A stretch of 64,000 nt of DNA from Mercurialis annua (GCF_937616625.2 NC_065576.1:30232128-30296127); one strand, 5' to 3'. Counted from the first letter of the stretch, positions 43,396-55,527 are shown. The notes: a model not told the origin generated them from the letters alone. A program made the numbers and translations.

Positions 43396-43515
43396 AGGGG
43401 TGCAACACGAGGACTTCCCAGGAGGTCACCCATCCTAGTACTGCTCTCGCCCAAGCACGTTTATCTTCGGAGTTCTGATGGGATCCGGTGCATTAGTGCT
43501 GGTATGATCGCACCC
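43396..43515 (-). rRNA. 5S rRNA gene
   Basis: Box A 51-53 GAT, period 340. Confidence 0.95.
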
Positions 43516-43735
43516 GTCATACCTTGCACGATCATCGCATATATCCGCTGCCTTGCAACTCATTCAACCAAAATAAAAACTATCTTTAAAAGTACGTTTT
43601 GGTCCCTGAACTTTTTCCATATTTCCCGTTTGGTCCCTGAATTGCAATTCATCGTTACTCGTTACTCGTTACTCGTTCTGTTTGTCTCTCGGCGATAGTA
43701 ATAATAGAAAAAACGCAGTTCAAAAAAAGCGAAAA

Positions 43736-43855
43736 AGGGGTGCAACACGAGGACTTCCCAGGAGGTCACCCATCCTAGTACTGCTCTCGCCCAAGCACGT
43801 TTATCTTCGGAGTTCTGATGGGATCCGGTGCATTAGTGCTGGTATGATCGCACCC
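43736..43855 (-). rRNA. 5S rRNA gene
   Basis: Box A 51-53 GAT, period 333. Confidence 0.95.
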
Positions 43856-44068
43856 GTCATACCTTGCACGATCATCGCATATATCCGCTGCCTTGCAACT
43901 CATTCAACCAAAATAAAAACTATCTTTAAAAGTACGTTTTGGTCCCTGAACTTTTTCCATATTTCCCGTTTGGTCCCTGAATTGCAATTCATCGTTACTC
44001 GTTACTCGTTCTGTTTGTCTCTCGGCGATAGTAATAATAGAAAAAACGCAGTTCAAAAAAAGCGAAAA

Positions 44069-44188
44069 AGGGGTGCAACACGAGGACTTCCCAGGAGGTC
44101 ACCCATCCTAGTACTGCTCTCGCCCAAGCACGTTTATCTTCGGAGTTCTGATGGGATCCGGTGCATTAGTGCTGGTATGATCGCACCC
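44069..44188 (-). rRNA. 5S rRNA gene
   Basis: Box A 51-53 GAT, period 341. Confidence 0.95.
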
Positions 44189-44409
44189 GTCATACCTTGC
44201 ACGATCATCGCATATATCCGCTGCCTTGCAACTCATTCAACCAAAATAAAAACTATCTTTAAAAGTACGTTTTGGTCCCTGAACTTTTTCCATATTTCCC
44301 GTTTGGTCCCTGAATTGCAATTCATCGTTACTCGTTACTCGTTACTCGTTCTGTTTGTCTCTCGGCGATAGTAATAATAGAAAAAACGCAGTTCAAAAAA
44401 AAGCGAAAA

Positions 44410-44529
44410 AGGGGTGCAACACGAGGACTTCCCAGGAGGTCACCCATCCTAGTACTGCTCTCGCCCAAGCACGTTTATCTTCGGAGTTCTGATGGGATCC
44501 GGTGCATTAGTGCTGGTATGATCGCACCC
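44410..44529 (-). rRNA. 5S rRNA gene
   Basis: Box A 51-53 GAT, period 341. Confidence 0.95.
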
Positions 44530-44750
44530 GTCATACCTTGCACGATCATCGCATATATCCGCTGCCTTGCAACTCATTCAACCAAAATAAAAACTATCTT
44601 TAAAAGTACGTTTTGGTCCCTGAACTTTTTCCATATTTCCCGTTTGGTCCCTGAATTGCAATTCATCGTTACTCGTTACTCGTTACTCGTTCTGTTTGTC
44701 TCTCGGCGATAGTAATAATAGAAAAAACGCAGTTCAAAAAAAAGCGAAAA

Positions 44751-44870
44751 AGGGGTGCAACACGAGGACTTCCCAGGAGGTCACCCATCCTAGTACTGCT
44801 CTCGCCCAAGCACGTTTAACTTCGGAGTTCTGATGGGATCCGGTGCATTAGTGCTGGTATGATCGCACCC
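44751..44870 (-). rRNA. 5S rRNA gene
   Basis: Box A 51-53 GTT, period 333. Confidence 0.95.
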
Positions 44871-45083
44871 GTCATACCTTGCACGATCATCGCATATATC
44901 CGCTGCCTTGCAACTCATTCAACCAAAATAAAAACTATCTTTAAAAGTACGTTTTGGTCCCTGAACTTTTTCCATATTTCCCGTTTGGTCCCTGAATTGC
45001 AATTCATCGTTACTCGTTACTCGTTCTGTTTGTCTCTCGGCGATAGTAATAATAGAAAAAACGCAGTTCAAAAAAAGCGAAAA

Positions 45084-45203
45084 AGGGGTGCAACACGAGG
45101 ACTTCCCAGGAGGTCACCCATCCTAGTACTGCTCTCGCCCAAGCACGTTTAACTTCGGAGTTCTGATGGGATCCGGTGCATTAGTGCTGGTATGATCGCA
45201 CCC
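45084..45203 (-). rRNA. 5S rRNA gene
   Basis: Box A 51-53 GTT, period 341. Confidence 0.95.
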
Positions 45204-45424
45204 GTCATACCTTGCACGATCATCGCATATATCCGCTGCCTTGCAACTCATTCAACCAAAATAAAAACTATCTTTAAAAGTACGTTTTGGTCCCTGAACT
45301 TTTTCCATATTTCCCGTTTGGTCCCTGAATTGCAATTCATCGTTACTCGTTACTCGTTACTCGTTCTGTTTGTCTCTCGGCGATAGTAATAATAGAAAAA
45401 ACGCAGTTAAAAAAAAAGCGAAAA

Positions 45425-45544
45425 AGGGGTGCAACACGAGGACTTCCCAGGAGTTCACCCATCCTAGTACTGCTCTCGCCCAAGCACGTTTATCTTCGGA
45501 GTTCTGATGGGATCCGGTGCATTAGTGCTGGTATGATCGCACCC
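45425..45544 (-). rRNA. 5S rRNA gene
   Basis: Box A 51-53 GAT, period 334. GGTGAACTCC in box C. Confidence 0.94.
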
Positions 45545-45758
45545 GTCATACCTTGCACGATCATCGCATATATCCGCTGCCTTGCAACTCATTCAACCAA
45601 AATAAAAACTATCTTTAAAAGTACGTTTTGGTCCCTGAACTTTTTCCATATTTCCCGTTTGGTCCCTGAATTGCAATTCATCGTTACTCGTTACTCGTTC
45701 TGTTTGTCTCTCGGCGATAGTAATAATAGAAAAAACGCAGTTCAAAAAAAAGCGAAAA

Positions 45759-45878
45759 AGGGGTGCAACACGAGGACTTCCCAGGAGGTCACCCATCCTA
45801 GTACTGCTCTCGCCCAAGCACGTTTAACTTCGGAGTTCTGATGGGATCCGGTGCATTAGTGCTGGTATGATCGCACCA
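45759..45878 (-). rRNA. 5S rRNA gene
   Basis: Box A 51-53 GTT, period 333. 5' base changed (TGGTGCG). Confidence 0.94.
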
Positions 45879-46091
45879 GTCATACCTTGCACGATCATCG
45901 CATATATCCGCTGCCTTGCAACTCATTCAACCAAAATAAAAACTATCTTTAAAAGTACGTTTTGGTCCCTGAACTTTTTCCATATTTCCCGTTTGGTCCC
46001 TGAATTGCAATTCATCGTTACTCGTTACTCGTTCTGTTTGTCTCTCGGCGATAGTAATAATAGAAAAAACGCAGTTCAAAAAAAGCGAAAA

Positions 46092-46211
46092 AGGGGTGCA
46101 ACACGAGGACTTCCCAGGAGGTCACCCATCCTAGTACTGCTCTCGCCCAAGCACGTTTAACTTCGGAGTTCTGATGGGATCCGGTGCATTAGTGCTGGTA
46201 TGATCGCACCC
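46092..46211 (-). rRNA. 5S rRNA gene
   Basis: Box A 51-53 GTT, period 340. Confidence 0.95.
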
Positions 46212-46431
46212 GTCATACCTTGCACGATCATCGCATATATCCGCTGCCTTGCAACTCATTCAACCAAAATAAAAACTATCTTTAAAAGTACGTTTTGGTC
46301 CCTGAACTTTTTCCATATTTCCCGTTTGGTCCCTGAATTGCAATTCATCGTTACTCGTTACTCGTTACTCGTTCTGTTTGTCTCTCGGCGATAGTGATAA
46401 TAGAAAAAACGCAGTTCAAAAAAAGCGAAAA

Positions 46432-46551
46432 AGGGGTGCAACACGAGGACTTCCCAGGAGGTCACCCATCCTAGTACTGCTCTCGCCCAAGCACGTTTAT
46501 CTTCGGAGTTCTGATGGGATCCGGTGCATTAGTGCTGGTATGATCGCACCC
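46432..46551 (-). rRNA. 5S rRNA gene
   Basis: Box A 51-53 GAT, period 333. Confidence 0.95.
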
Positions 46552-46764
46552 GTCATACCTTGCACGATCATCGCATATATCCGCTGCCTTGCAACTCATT
46601 CAACCAAAATAAAAACTATCTTTAAAAGTACGTTTTGGTCCCTGAACTTTTTCCATATTTCCCGTTTGGTCCCTGAATTGCAATTCATCGTTACTCGTTA
46701 CTCGTTCTGTTTGTCTCTCGGCGATAGTAATAATAGAAAAAACGCAGTTCAAAAAAAGCGAAAA

Positions 46765-46884
46765 AGGGGTGCAACACGAGGACTTCCCAGGAGGTCACCC
46801 ATCCTAGTACTGCTCTCGCCCAAGCACGTTTATCTTCGGAGTTCTGATGGGATCCGGTGCATTAGTGCTGGTATGATCGCACCC
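46765..46884 (-). rRNA. 5S rRNA gene
   Basis: Box A 51-53 GAT, period 333. Confidence 0.95.
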
Positions 46885-47097
46885 GTCATACCTTGCACGA
46901 TCATCGCATATATCGGCTGCCTTGCAACTCATTCAACCAAAATAAAAACTATCTTTAAAAGTACGTTTTGGTCCCTGAACTTTTTCCATATTTCCCGTTT
47001 GGTCCCTGAATTGCAATTCATCGTTACTCGTTACTCGTTCTGTTTGTCTCTCGGCGATAGTAATAATAGAAAAAACGCAGTTCAAAAAAAGCGAAAA

Positions 47098-47217
47098 AGG
47101 GGTGCAACACGAGGACTTCCCAGGAGGTAACCCATCCTAGTACTGCTCTCGCCCAAGCACGTTTAACTTCGGAGTTCTGATGGGATCCGGTGCATTAGTG
47201 CTGGTATGATCGCACCC
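47098..47217 (-). rRNA. 5S rRNA gene
   Basis: Box A 51-53 GTT, period 333. GGGTTACC in box C. Confidence 0.94.
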
Positions 47218-47430
47218 GTCATACCTTGCACGATCATCGCATATATCCGCTGCCTTGCAACTCATTCAACCAAAATAAAAACTATCTTTAAAAGTACGTT
47301 TTGGTCCCTGAACTTTTTCCATATTTCCCGTTTGGTCCCTGAATTGCAATTCATCGTTACTCGTTACTCGTTCTGTTTGTCTCTCGGCGATAGTAATAAT
47401 AGAAAAAACGCAGTTCAAAAAAAGCGAAAA

Positions 47431-47550
47431 AGGGGTGCAACACGAGGACTTCCCAGGAGGTCACCCATCCTAGTACTGCTCTCGCCCAAGCACGTTTATC
47501 TTCGGAGTTCTGATGGGATCCGGTGCATTAGTGCTGGTATGATCGCACCG
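47431..47550 (-). rRNA. 5S rRNA gene
   Basis: Box A 51-53 GAT, period 333. 5' end CGGTGCG. Confidence 0.94.
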
Positions 47551-47763
47551 GTCATACCTTGCACGATCATCGCATATATCCGCTGCCTTGCAACTCATTC
47601 AACCAAAATAAAAACTATCTTTAAAAGTACGTTTTGGTCCCTGAACTTTTTCCATATTTCCCGTTTGGTCCCTGAATTGCAATTCATCGTTACTCGTTAC
47701 TCGTTCTGTTTGTCTCTCGGCGATAGTAATAATAGAAAAAACGCAGTTCAAAAAAAGCGAAAA

Positions 47764-47883
47764 AGGGGTGCAACACGAGGACTTCCCAGGAGGTCACCCA
47801 TCCTAGTACTGCTCTCGCCCAAGCACGTTTATCTTCGGAGTTCTGATGGGATCCGGTGCATTAGTGCTGGTATGATCGCACCC
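47764..47883 (-). rRNA. 5S rRNA gene
   Basis: Box A 51-53 GAT, period 341. Confidence 0.95.
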
Positions 47884-48104
47884 GTCATACCTTGCACGAT
47901 CATCGCATATATCCGCTGCCTTGCAACTCATTCAACCAAAATAAAAACTATCTTTAAAAGTACGTTTTGGTCCCTGAACTTTTTCCATATTTCCCGTTTG
48001 GTCCCTGAATTGCAATTCATCGTTACTCGTTACTCGTTACTCGTTCTGTTTGTCTCTCGGCGATAGTAATAATAGAAAAAACGCAGTTCAAAAAAAAGCG
48101 AAAA

Positions 48105-48224
48105 AGGGGTGCAACACGAGGACTTCCCAGGAGGTCACCCATCCTAGTACTGCTCTCGCCCAAGCACGTTTATCTTCGGAGTTCTGATGGGATCCGGTGC
48201 ATTAGTGCTGGTATGATCGCACCC
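48105..48224 (-). rRNA. 5S rRNA gene
   Basis: Box A 51-53 GAT, period 333. Confidence 0.95.
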
Positions 48225-48437
48225 GTCATACCTTGCACGATCATCGCATATATCCGCTGCCTTGCAACTCATTCAACCAAAATAAAAACTATCTTTAAAA
48301 GTACGTTTTGGTCCCTGAACTTTTTCCATATTTCCCGTTTGGTCCCTGAATTGCAATTCATCGTTACTCGTTACTCGTTCTGTTTGTCTCTCGGCGATAG
48401 TAATAATAGAAAAAACGCAGTTCAAAAAAAGCGAAAA

Positions 48438-48557
48438 AGGGGTGCAACACGAGGACTTCCCAGGAGGTCACCCATCCTAGTACTGCTCTCGCCCAAGCAC
48501 GTTTATCTTCGGAGTTCTGATGGGATCCGGTGCATTAGTGCTGGTATGATCGCACCC
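48438..48557 (-). rRNA. 5S rRNA gene
   Basis: Box A 51-53 GAT, period 333. Confidence 0.95.
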
Positions 48558-48770
48558 GTCATACCTTGCACGATCATCGCATATATCCGCTGCCTTGCAA
48601 CTCATTCAACCAAAATAAAAACTATCTTTAAAAGTACGTTTTGGTCCCTGAACTTTTTCCATATTTCCCGTTTGGTCCCTGAATTGCAATTCATCGTTAC
48701 TCGTTACTCGTTCTGTTTGTCTCTCGGCGATAGTAATAATAGAAAAAACGCAGTTCAAAAAAAGCGAAAA

Positions 48771-48890
48771 AGGGGTGCAACACGAGGACTTCCCAGGAGG
48801 TCACCCATCCTAGTACTGCTCTCGCCCAAGCACGTTTAACTTCGGAGTTCTGATGGGATCCGGTGCATTAGTGCTGGTATGATCGCACCC
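48771..48890 (-). rRNA. 5S rRNA gene
   Basis: Box A 51-53 GTT, period 340. Confidence 0.95.
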
Positions 48891-49110
48891 GTCATACCTT
48901 GCACGATCATCGCATATATCCGCTGCCTTGCAACTCATTCAACCAAAAAAAAAACTATCTTTAAAAGTAAGTTTTGGTCCCTGAACTTTTTCCATATTTC
49001 CCGTTTGGTCCCTGAATTGCAATTCATCGTTACTCGTTACTCGTTACTCGTTCTGTTTGTCTCTCGGCGATAGTAATAATAGAAAAAACGCAGTTCAAAA
49101 AAAGCGAAAA

Positions 49111-49230
49111 AGGGGTGCAACACGAGGACTTCCCAGGAGGTCACCGATCCTAGTACTGCTCTCGCCCAAGCACGTTTAACTTCGGAGTTCTGATGGGATC
49201 CGGTGCATTAGTGCTGGTATGATCGCACCC
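49111..49230 (-). rRNA. 5S rRNA gene
   Basis: Box A 51-53 GTT, period 340. GGATCGGTGACC in box C. Confidence 0.94.
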
Positions 49231-49450
49231 GTCATACCTTGCACGATCATCGCATATATCCGCTGCCTTGCAACTCATTCAACCAAAATAAAAACTATCT
49301 TTAAAAGTACGTTTTGGTCCCTGAACTTTTTCCATATTTCCCGTTTGGTCCCTGAATTGCAATTCATCGTTACTCGTTACTCGTTACTCGTTCTGTTTGT
49401 CTCTCGGCGATAGTGATAATAGAAAAAACGCAGTTCAAAAAAAGCGAAAA

Positions 49451-49570
49451 AGGGGTGCAACACGAGGACTTCCCAGGAGGTCACCCATCCTAGTACTGCT
49501 CTCGCCCAAGCACGTTTGACTTCGGAGTTCTGATGGGATCCGGTGCATTAGTGCTGGTATGATCGCACCC
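49451..49570 (-). rRNA. 5S rRNA gene
   Basis: Box A 51-53 GTC, period 340. Confidence 0.95.
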
Positions 49571-49790
49571 GTCATACCTTGCACGATCATCGCATATATC
49601 CGCTGCCTTGCAACTCATTCAACCAAAATAAAAACTATCTTTAAAAGTACGTTTTGGTCCCTGAACTTTTTCCATATTTCCCGTTTGGTCCCTGAATTGC
49701 AATTCATCGTTACTCGTTACTCGTTACTCGTTCTGTTTGTCTCTCGGCGATAGTAATAATAGAAAAAACGCAGTTCAAAAAAAGCGAAAA

Positions 49791-49910
49791 AGGGGTGCAA
49801 CACGAGGACTTCCCAGGAGGTCACCCATCCTAGTACTGCTCTCGCCCAAGCACGTTTATCTTCGGAGTTCTGATGGGATCCGGTGCATTAGTGCTGGTAT
49901 GATCGCACCC
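49791..49910 (-). rRNA. 5S rRNA gene
   Basis: Box A 51-53 GAT, period 340. Confidence 0.95.
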
Positions 49911-50130
49911 GTCATACCTTGCACGATCATCGCATATATCCGCTGCCTTGCAACTCATTCAACCAAAATAAAAACTATCTTTAAAAGTACGTTTTGGTCC
50001 CTGAACTTTTTCCATATTTCCCGTTTGGTCCCTGAATTGCAATTCATCGTTACTCGTTACTCGTTACTCGTTCTGTTTGTCTCTCGGCGATAGTGATAAT
50101 AGAAAAAACGCAGTTCAAAAAAAGCGAAAA

Positions 50131-50250
50131 AGGGGTGCAACACGAGGACTTCCCAGGAGGTCACCCATCTTAGTACTGCTCTCGCCCAAGCACGTTTATC
50201 TTCGGAGTTCTGATGGGATCCGGTGCATTAGTGCTGGTATGATCGCACCC
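50131..50250 (-). rRNA. 5S rRNA gene
   Basis: Box A 51-53 GAT, period 333. AAGATGGG in place of AGGATGGG in box C. Confidence 0.94.
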
Positions 50251-50463
50251 GTCATACCTTGCACGATCATCGCATATATCCGCTGCCTTGCAACTCATTC
50301 AACCAAAATAAAAACTATCTTTAAAAGTACGTTTTGGTCCCTGAACTTTTTCCATATTTCCCGTTTGGTCCCTGAATTGCAATTCATCGTTACTCGTTAC
50401 TCGTTCTGTTTGTCTCTCGGCGATAGTAATAATAGAAAAAACGCAGTTCAAAAAAAGCGAAAA

Positions 50464-50583
50464 AGGGGTGCAACACGAGGACTTCCCAGGAGGTCACCCA
50501 TCCTAGTACTGCTCTCGCCCAAGCACGTTTATCTTCGGAGTTCTGATGGGATCCGGTGCATTAGTGCTGGTATGATCGCACCC
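50464..50583 (-). rRNA. 5S rRNA gene
   Basis: Box A 51-53 GAT, period 340. Confidence 0.95.
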
Positions 50584-50803
50584 GTCATACCTTGCACGAT
50601 CATCGCATATATCCGCTGCCTTGCAACTCATTCAACCAAAATAAAAACTATCTTTAAAAGTACGTTTTGGTCCCTGAACTTTTTCCATATTTCCCGTTTG
50701 GTCCCTGAATTGCAATTCATCGTTACTCGTTACTCGTTACTCGTTCTGTTTGTCTCTCGGCGATAGTAATAATAGAAAAAACGCAGTTCAAAAAAAGCGA
50801 AAA

Positions 50804-50923
50804 AGGGGTGCAACACGAGGACTTCCCAGGAGGTCACCCATCCTAGTACTGCTCTCGCCCAAGCACGTTTATATTCGGAGTTCTGATGGGATCCGGTGCA
50901 TTAGTGCTGGTATGATCGCACCC
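50804..50923 (-). rRNA. 5S rRNA gene
   Basis: Box A 51-53 TAT, seen only here; period 339. Confidence 0.94.
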
Positions 50924-51142
50924 GTCATACCTTGCACGATCATCGCATATATCCGCTGCCTTGCAACTCATTCAACCAAAATAAAAACTATCTTTAAAAG
51001 TACGTTTTGGTCCCTGAACTTTTTCCATATTTCCCGTTTGGTCCCTGAATTGCAATTCATCGTTACTCGTTACTCGTTACTCGTTCTGTTTGTCTCTCGG
51101 CGATAGTAATAATAGAAAAAACGCAGTTCAAAAAAGCGAAAA

Positions 51143-51262
51143 AGGGGTGCAACACGAGGACTTCCCAGGAGGTCACCCATCCTAGTACTGCTCTCGCCCA
51201 AGCACGTTTATCTTCGGAGTTCTGATGGGATCCGGTGCATTAGTGCTGGTATGATCGCACCC
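51143..51262 (-). rRNA. 5S rRNA gene
   Basis: Box A 51-53 GAT, period 340. Confidence 0.95.
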
Positions 51263-51482
51263 GTCATACCTTGCACGATCATCGCATATATCCGCTGCCT
51301 TGCAACTCATTCAACCAAAATAAAAACTATCTTTAAAAGTACGTTTTGGTTCCTGAACTTTTTCCATATTTCCCGTTTGGTCCCTGAATTGCAATTCATC
51401 GTTACTCGTTACTCGTTACTCGTTCTGTTTGTCTCTCGGCGATAGTAATAATAGAAAAAACGCAGTTCAAAAAAAGCGAAAA

Positions 51483-51602
51483 AGGGGTGCAACACGAGGA
51501 CTTCCCAGGAGGTCACCCATCCTAGTACTGCTCTCGCCCAAGCACGTTTGACTTCGGAGTTCTGATGGGATCCGGTGCATTAGTGCTGGTATGATCGCAC
51601 CC
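51483..51602 (-). rRNA. 5S rRNA gene
   Basis: Box A 51-53 GTC, period 340. Confidence 0.95.
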
Positions 51603-51822
51603 GTCATACCTTGCACGATCATCGCATATATCCGCTGCCTTGCAACTCATTCAACCAAAATAAAAACTATCTTTAAAAGTACGTTTTGGTCCCTGAATTT
51701 TTTCCATATTTCCCGTTTGGTCCCTGAATTGCAATTCATCGTTACTCGTTACTCGTTACTCGTTCTGTTTGTCTCTCGGCGATAGTGATAATAGAAAAAA
51801 CGCAGTTCAAAAAAAGCGAAAA

Positions 51823-51942
51823 AGGGGTGCAACACGAGGACTTCCCAGGAGGTCACCCATCCTAGTACTGCTCTGGCCCAAGCACGTTTATCTTCGGAGT
51901 TCTGATGGGATCCGGTGCATTAGTGCTGGTATGATCGCACCC
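51823..51942 (-). rRNA. 5S rRNA gene
   Basis: Box A 51-53 GAT, period 333. GGGCCAGAG in the intermediate element. Confidence 0.94.
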
Positions 51943-52155
51943 GTCATACCTTGCACGATCATCGCATATATCCGCTGCCTTGCAACTCATTCAACCAAAA
52001 TAAAAACTATCTTTAAAAGTACGTTTTGGTCCCTGAACTTTTTCCATATTTTCCGTTTGGTCCCTGAATTGCAATTCATCGTTACTCGTTACTCGTTCTG
52101 TTTGTCTCTCGGCGATAGTAATAATAGAAAAAACGCAGTTCAAAAAAAGCGAAAA

Positions 52156-52275
52156 AGGGGTGCAACACGAGGACTTCCCAGGAGGTCACCCATCCTAGTA
52201 CTGCTCTCGCCCAAGCACGTTTATCTTCGGAGTTCTGATGGGATCCGGTGCATTAGTGCTGGTATGATCGCACCC
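52156..52275 (-). rRNA. 5S rRNA gene
   Basis: Box A 51-53 GAT, period 333. Confidence 0.95.
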
Positions 52276-52488
52276 GTCATACCTTGCACGATCATCGCAT
52301 ATATCCGCTGCCTTGCAACTCATTCAACCAAAATAAAAACTATCTTTAAAAGTACGTTTTGGTCCCTGAACTTTTTCCATATTTCCCGTTTGGTCCCTGA
52401 ATTGCAATTCATCGTTACTCGTTACTCGTTCTGTTTGTCTCTCGGCGATAGTAATAATAGAAAAAACACAGTTCAAAAAAAGCGAAAA

Positions 52489-52608
52489 AGGGGTGCAACA
52501 CGAGGACTTCCCAGGAGGTCACCCATCCTAGTACTGCTCTCGCCCAAGCACGTTTAACTTCGGGGTTCTGATGGGATCCGGTGCATTAGTGCTGGTATGA
52601 TCGCACCC
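52489..52608 (-). rRNA. 5S rRNA gene
   Basis: Box A 51-53 GTT, period 340. CAGAACCCCGAAG. Confidence 0.95.
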
Positions 52609-52828
52609 GTCATACCTTGCACGATCATCGCATATATTCGCTGCCTTGCAACTCATTCAACCAAAATAAAAACTATCTTTAAAAGTACGTTTTGGTCCCT
52701 GAACTTTTTCCATATTTCCCGTTTGGTCCCTGAATTGCAATTCATCGTTACTCGTTACTCGTTACTCGTTCTGTTTGTCTCTCGGCGATAGTGATAATAG
52801 AAAAAACGCAGTTCAAAAAAAGCGAAAA

Positions 52829-52948
52829 AGGGGTGCAACACGAGGACTTCCCAGGAGGTCACCCATCCTAGTACTGCTCTCGCCCAAGCACGTTTAACTT
52901 CGGAGTTCTGATGGGATCCGGTGCATTAGTGCTGGTATGATCGCACCC
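52829..52948 (-). rRNA. 5S rRNA gene
   Basis: Box A 51-53 GTT, period 333. Confidence 0.95.
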
Positions 52949-53161
52949 GTCATACCTTGCACGATCATCGCATATATCCGCTGCCTTGCAACTCATTCAA
53001 CCAAAATAAAAACTATCTTTAAAAGTACGTTTTGGTCCCTGAACTTTTTCCATATTTCCCGTTTGGTCCCTGAATTGCAATTCATCGTTACTCGTTACTC
53101 GTTCTGTTTGTCTCTCGGCGATAGTAATAATAGAAAAAACGCAGTTCAAAAAAAGCGAAAA

Positions 53162-53281
53162 AGGGGTGCAACACGAGGACTTCCCAGGAGGTCACCGATC
53201 CTAGTACTGCTCTCGCCCAAGCACGTTTAACTTCGGAGTTCTGATGGGATCCGGTGCATTAGTGCTGGTATGATCGCACCC
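53162..53281 (-). rRNA. 5S rRNA gene
   Basis: Box A 51-53 GTT, period 333. GGATCGGTGACC in box C, as at 49111. Confidence 0.94.
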
Positions 53282-53494
53282 GTCATACCTTGCACGATCA
53301 TCGCATATATCCGCTGCCTTGCAACTCATTCAACCAAAATAAAAACTATCTTTAAAAGTACGTTTTGGTCCCTGAACTTTTTCCATATTTCCCGTTTGGT
53401 CCCTGAATTGCAATTCATCGTTACTCGTTACTCGTTCTGTTTGTCTCTCGGCGATAGTAATAATAGAAAAAACGCAGTTCAAAAAAAGCGAAAA

Positions 53495-53614
53495 AGGGGT
53501 GCAACACGAGGACTTCCCAGGAGGTCACCCATCCTAGTACTGCTCTCGCCCAAGCACGTTTAACTTTGGAGTTCTGATGGGATCCGGTGCATTAGTGCTG
53601 GTATGATCGCACCG
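53495..53614 (-). rRNA. 5S rRNA gene
   Basis: Box A 51-53 GTT with CTCCAAAG, period 333. 5' end CGGTGCG. Confidence 0.94.
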
Positions 53615-53827
53615 GTCATACCTTGCACGATCATCGCATATATCCGCTGCCTTGCAACTCATTCAACCAAAATAAAAACTATCTTTAAAAGTACGTTTTG
53701 GTCCCTGAACTTTTTCCATATTTCCCGTTTGGTCCCTGAATTGCAATTCATCGTTACTCGTTACTCGTTCTGTTTGTCTCTCGGCGATAGTAATAATAGA
53801 AAAAACGCAGTTCAAAAAAAGCGAAAA

Positions 53828-53947
53828 AGGGGTGCAACACGAGGACTTCCCAGGAGGTCACCCATCCTAGTACTGCTCTCGCCCAAGCACGTTTATCTTC
53901 GGAGTTCTGATGGGATCCGGTGCATTAGTGCTGGTATGATCGCACCC
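53828..53947 (-). rRNA. 5S rRNA gene
   Basis: Box A 51-53 GAT, period 340. Confidence 0.95.
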
Positions 53948-54167
53948 GTCATACCTTGCACGATCATCGCATATATCCGCTGCCTTGCAACTCATTCAAC
54001 CAAAATAAAAACTATCTTTAAAAGTACGTTTTGGTCCCTGAACTTTTTCCATATTTCCCGTTTGGTCCCTGAATTGCAATTCATCGTTACTCGTTACTCG
54101 TTACTCGTTCTGTTTGTCTCTCGGCGATAGTGATAATAGAAAAAACGCAGTTCAAAAAAAGCGAAAA

Positions 54168-54287
54168 AGGGGTGCAACACGAGGACTTCCCAGGAGGTCA
54201 CCCATCCTAGTACTGCTCTCGCCCAAGCACGTTTAACTTCGGAGTTCTGATGGGATCCGGTGCATTAGTGCTGGTATGATCGCACCG
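54168..54287 (-). rRNA. 5S rRNA gene
   Basis: Box A 51-53 GTT, period 333. 5' end CGGTGCG. Confidence 0.94.
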
Positions 54288-54500
54288 GTCATACCTTGCA
54301 CGATCATCGCATATATCCGCTGCCTTGCAACTCATTCAACCAAAATAAAAACTATCTTTAAAAGTACGTTTTGGTCCCTGAACTTTTTCCATATTTCCCG
54401 TTTGGTCCCTGAATTGCAATTCATCGTTACTCGTTACTCGTTCTGTTTGTCTCTCGGCGATAGTAATAATAGAAAAAATGCAGTTAAAAAAAAGCGAAAA

Positions 54501-54620
54501 AGGGGTGCAACACGAGGACTTCCCAGGAGGTCACCCATCCTAGTACTGCTCTCGCCCAAGCGCGTTTAACTTCGGAGTTCTGATGGGATCCAGTGCATTA
54601 GTGCTGGTATGATCGCACCC
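54501..54620 (-). rRNA. 5S rRNA gene
   Basis: Box A 51-53 GTT, period 340. AAACGCGCTTGG and CACTGGATCC changes. Confidence 0.94.
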
Positions 54621-54840
54621 GTCATACCTTGCACGATCATCGCATATATCCGCTGCCTTGCAACTCATTCAACCAAAATAAAAACTATCTTTAAAAGTAC
54701 GTTTTGGTCCCTGAACTTTTTCCATATTTCCCGTTTGGTCCCTGAATTGCAATTCATCGTTACTCGTTACTCGTTACTCGTTCTGTTTGTCTCTCGGCGA
54801 TAGTAATAATAGAAAAAACGCAGTTCAAAAAAAGCGAAAA

Positions 54841-54960
54841 AGGGGTGCAACACGAGGACTTCCCAGGAGGTCACCCATCCTAGTACTGCTCTCGCCCAAG
54901 CACGTTTAACTTCGGAGTTCTGATGGGATCCGGTGCATTAGTGCTGGTATGATCGCACCC
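54841..54960 (-). rRNA. 5S rRNA gene
   Basis: Box A 51-53 GTT, period 340. Confidence 0.95.
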
Positions 54961-55180
54961 GTCATACCTTGCACGATCATCGCATATATCCGCTGCCTTG
55001 CAACTCATTCAACCAAAATAAAAACTATCTTTAAAAGTACGTTTTGGTCCCTGAACTTTTTCCATATTTCCCGTTTGGTCCCTGAATTGCAATTCATCGT
55101 TACTCGTTACTCGTTACTCGTTCTGTTTGTCTCTCGGCGATAGTAATAATAGAAAAAACGCAGTTCAAAAAAAGCGAAAA

Positions 55181-55300
55181 AGGGGTGCAAAACGAGGACT
55201 TCCCAGGAGGTCACCCATCCTAGTACTGCTCTCGCCCAAGCACGTTTATCTTCGGAGTTCTGATGGGATCCGGTGCATTAGTGCTGGTATGATCGCACCC
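55181..55300 (-). rRNA. 5S rRNA gene
   Basis: Box A 51-53 GAT, period 347 (four heptamers). First unit of the higher-order repeat. Confidence 0.95.
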
Positions 55301-55439
55301 GTCATACCTTGCACGATCATCGCATATATCCGCTGCCTTGCAACTCATTCAACCAAAATAAAAACTATCTTTAAAAGTACGTTTTGGTCCCTGAACTTTT
55401 TCCATATTTCCCGTTTGGTCCCTGAATTGCAATTCATCG

Positions 55440-55467
55440 TTACTCGTTACTCGTTACTCGTTACTCG
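55440..55467. repeat. TTACTCG heptamer run, four copies
   Basis: Four perfect tandem copies of a spacer heptamer. Other units have one, two or three, which gives periods of 325, 332/333, 339/340 and 347 bp. Confidence 0.95.
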
Positions 55468-55527
55468 TTCTGTTTGTCTCTCGGCGATAGTAATAATAGA
55501 AAAAACGCAGTTCAAAAAAAGCGAAAA

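Noticed and set aside
47206..48066. Long plus-strand open frames of 200-363 aa
   Set aside because: They exist because 333-bp units are a multiple of three and have no stop in that frame; a 340-bp unit ends them. Repetition, not coding selection.
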